A DNA stretch of 7,047 bases from Bacillota bacterium (GTDB lineage Bacteria > Bacillota > Clostridia > Lachnospirales > Lachnospiraceae): contig JAEWWQ010000133.1 of assembly GCA_023458855.1 (NCBI GenBank), forward strand, positions 1 to 7,047, in the 5' to 3' direction. Below the pieces are notes generated by a model. That model saw only the letters and a list, made by a program, of their open reading frames with translations. It searched no databases and was not told the DNA's origin. This document shows, one piece after another, positions 6,375-7,047 of this stretch; position 1 is the first letter of the stretch; every line of letters starts with the position of its first letter. The position numbers were made by a program, and so were the translations under genes.

Positions 6375-6653
6375 GGATTCAAGTGTCAAAAGCTTGTTTA
6401 CATATTTGAGTCGTCAATTTGCACAATTTATGTGAATGAAAAATTGATGCACAATATAGTTCATTCGCAACGCGCTCCCGCTTGGACTCAGCACGCAGTG
6501 GTACATAAGATTATTAAATACATAATCTAAGTACCAGCGGCTTCGTACAGTTGCTCATCGAACTATATTGTGCATCAATTATGATATTGTTAGTGTATGT
6601 GCAAATTAACGAAACCAAGTTCTATGATATGCTTTTGACACTTGAATCCTATA
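6371..6653. repeat. ATA flanks of the palindromic element (candidate target-site duplication)
   Basis: ATA at 6371-6373 and again at 6651-6653, each abutting a terminal repeat. Three AT-rich bases can match by chance. Removing the element plus one ATA joins the symporter's CTATA to GCTC, restoring a TAG stop in frame. Confidence 0.5.
6374..6650. mobile_element. MITE-like palindromic non-coding insertion with 20-bp terminal inverted repeats
   Basis: The 277-bp element is bounded by AGGATTCAAGTGTCAAAAGC (6374-6393) and its exact complement (6631-6650). Inside, further arms are roughly concentric: 6411-6425 with 6598-6612 (14 of 15 match), 6442-6462 with 6560-6580 (21 of 21), GCAAC/GTTGC at 6467/6550, CCGC/GCGG at 6478/6537, and 6499-6514 with 6522-6536 around a central 7-base loop. 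ATA lies directly outside both ends (6371-6373 and 6651-6653), a candidate 3-bp target duplication. No transposase or other ORF fits inside, so mobility would depend on an enzyme supplied elsewhere. The family is not recognised. The whole element could fold as one long interrupted stem in DNA or RNA. An alternative reading is a large structured 3' UTR, but the matching flanks and precise ends favour insertion. Confidence 0.72.
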
Positions 6654-6654
6654 G

Positions 6655-6696
6655 CTCAAAAAACTCCTACAGCATATGCTGTAGGAGTTTCTATTT
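6655..6696. terminator. Bidirectional terminator: perfect 30-bp palindrome
   Basis: AAACTCCTACAGCAT (6661-6675) is followed directly by its exact complement (6676-6690). In RNA this gives a GC-containing stem of about 12-13 bp with a small CAUAUG-centred loop. On the minus strand it is followed by a run of six T (complement of 6658-6663), a good terminator for the aldolase gene. On the plus strand only CTATTT follows, weaker but usable for the symporter. It would sit 9 bp after the symporter stop codon if the palindromic element were absent. Confidence 0.85.
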
Positions 6697-6800
6697 ACGC
6701 GAGTAATGAGGAAAATGTTCTGCTAGCAGAAACATTTGACGAATACCGCGATAACGAGAGGAACTCGCAAAGCGTGTTTCTTCTCGTTTGTGCGGAAATA
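6691..6800. other. Structured non-coding stretch between terminator and aldolase stop
   Basis: These 110 bp contain several inverted repeats: 6713-6724 with 6725-6737 (AAATGTTCTGCT against AGCAGAAACATTT, one bulge), 6746-6759 with 6782-6795 (11 of 14 match), and GCGAGT/ACTCGC (6699-6704 / 6763-6768), which competes with the second pair. Related words CGCGAGTAATGAGG (6698) and CGCGATAACGAGAGG (6747) form an imperfect direct repeat. On the minus strand it would be the aldolase 3' UTR. No convincing gene is present. Confidence 0.5.
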
Positions 6801-7047
6801 TTATGCCTGGTTGATAGAACCAAAGATTTCCATTTTTTCTTTTACTTTTGCTTTAATTGCTTCAAATCCTGGAGCTAATAACTTACGAGGATCAAATCCT
6901 TTTCCTTCTAAGTCTTTTCCAGCTTCGATATATTTACGTGTAGCTTCAGCAAATACTAATTGGCATTCTGTATTAACGTTGATTTTTGCAACGCCAAGAT
7001 CAATTGCTTTTTTAATCATATCATCAGGAATACCTGTTCCACCATGA
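6801..7047 (-). CDS. fba: Class II fructose-1,6-bisphosphate aldolase (partial, C-terminal 81 residues)
   Basis: Zinc-dependent aldolase cleaving fructose 1,6-bisphosphate to dihydroxyacetone phosphate and glyceraldehyde 3-phosphate in glycolysis. Only the 3' end is in the window; the frame enters from the right edge with HGGTGIPDDMIKKAIDLG. The first His is the conserved zinc ligand of the LHGG(S/T)G motif, whose glycines bind phosphate. AKINVNTE carries the conserved Asn of the substrate site. The tail KGFDPRKLLAPGFEAIKA and VKEKMEIFGSINQA is typical of the clostridial class IIA/B-type enzymes. An internal ATG at 7019 is not a start. The gene is convergent with the symporter and probably ends transcription at the 6661-6690 palindrome, 110 bp after its stop codon. 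Confidence 0.96.
   Translation of the reverse strand, partial: HGGTGIPDDMIKKAIDLGVAKINVNTECQLVFAEATRKYIEAGKDLEGKGFDPRKLLAPGFEAIKAKVKEKMEIFGSINQA

Noticed and set aside
6374..6650. CRISPR array or tRNA/rRNA gene in the repeat-rich spacer
   Set aside because: The repeats are inverted, not regularly spaced direct repeats, and no cloverleaf with acceptor and T-arm motifs is visible.
6642..6878. Short plus-strand frame starting in the right end of the palindromic element
   Set aside because: It spans the element end, the terminator palindrome and the antisense of the aldolase; no protein family is recognisable and no good ribosome site is present.

Overview
The window looks like chromosomal DNA of a low-to-moderate GC Gram-positive anaerobe of the Clostridia, most likely Lachnospiraceae. 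This is inferred from protein style, strong Shine-Dalgarno sites and gene order; no database search was possible. The order sua5 - rpiB - upp resembles the Bacillus ywlC - ywlF - upp neighbourhood. Nothing here looks like a phage, a CRISPR array or a defence island.

Layout. Positions 1-3809 hold five tightly spaced minus-strand genes, probably one operon. In transcription order they are a Sua5-type threonylcarbamoyl-AMP synthase, ribose-5-phosphate isomerase B, uracil phosphoribosyltransferase, dCMP deaminase, and a secreted coiled-coil protein with a SleB-type cell-wall hydrolase domain that runs off the left edge. A divergent 234-bp spacer (3810-4043) carries promoter candidates in both directions and an 18-bp dyad. 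On the plus strand follow a stand-alone cyclophilin (4044-4565) with its own terminator, a 352-bp AT-rich spacer holding a perfect 13-bp-stem hairpin, and an AGCS-family sodium:amino-acid symporter (4968-6374). At the right edge is the 3' end of a class II fructose-bisphosphate aldolase on the minus strand, convergent with the symporter.

The most unusual part lies between the symporter and the aldolase. A non-coding palindromic element of 277 bp (6374-6650) has perfect 20-bp terminal inverted repeats, further nested inverted repeats down to its centre, and an ATA flank on both sides. It reads as a MITE-like insertion exactly at the symporter stop codon. Removing it with one ATA copy rebuilds a TAG stop a few bases before a perfect 30-bp palindrome, which is probably the shared bidirectional terminator. 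A second structured stretch (6691-6800) lies between that palindrome and the aldolase stop.

How the genes work together. rpiB (pentose phosphates), upp (uracil salvage through PRPP) and dCMP deaminase (dUMP supply) form a pentose/pyrimidine nucleotide group. Sua5 serves tRNA t6A modification, and the last gene serves the cell wall. The cyclophilin, symporter and aldolase appear to be separate transcription units. I see no convincing new multi-gene system; the novelty candidates are the palindromic element, the unexplained structured spacers and the domain pairing of the wall hydrolase.
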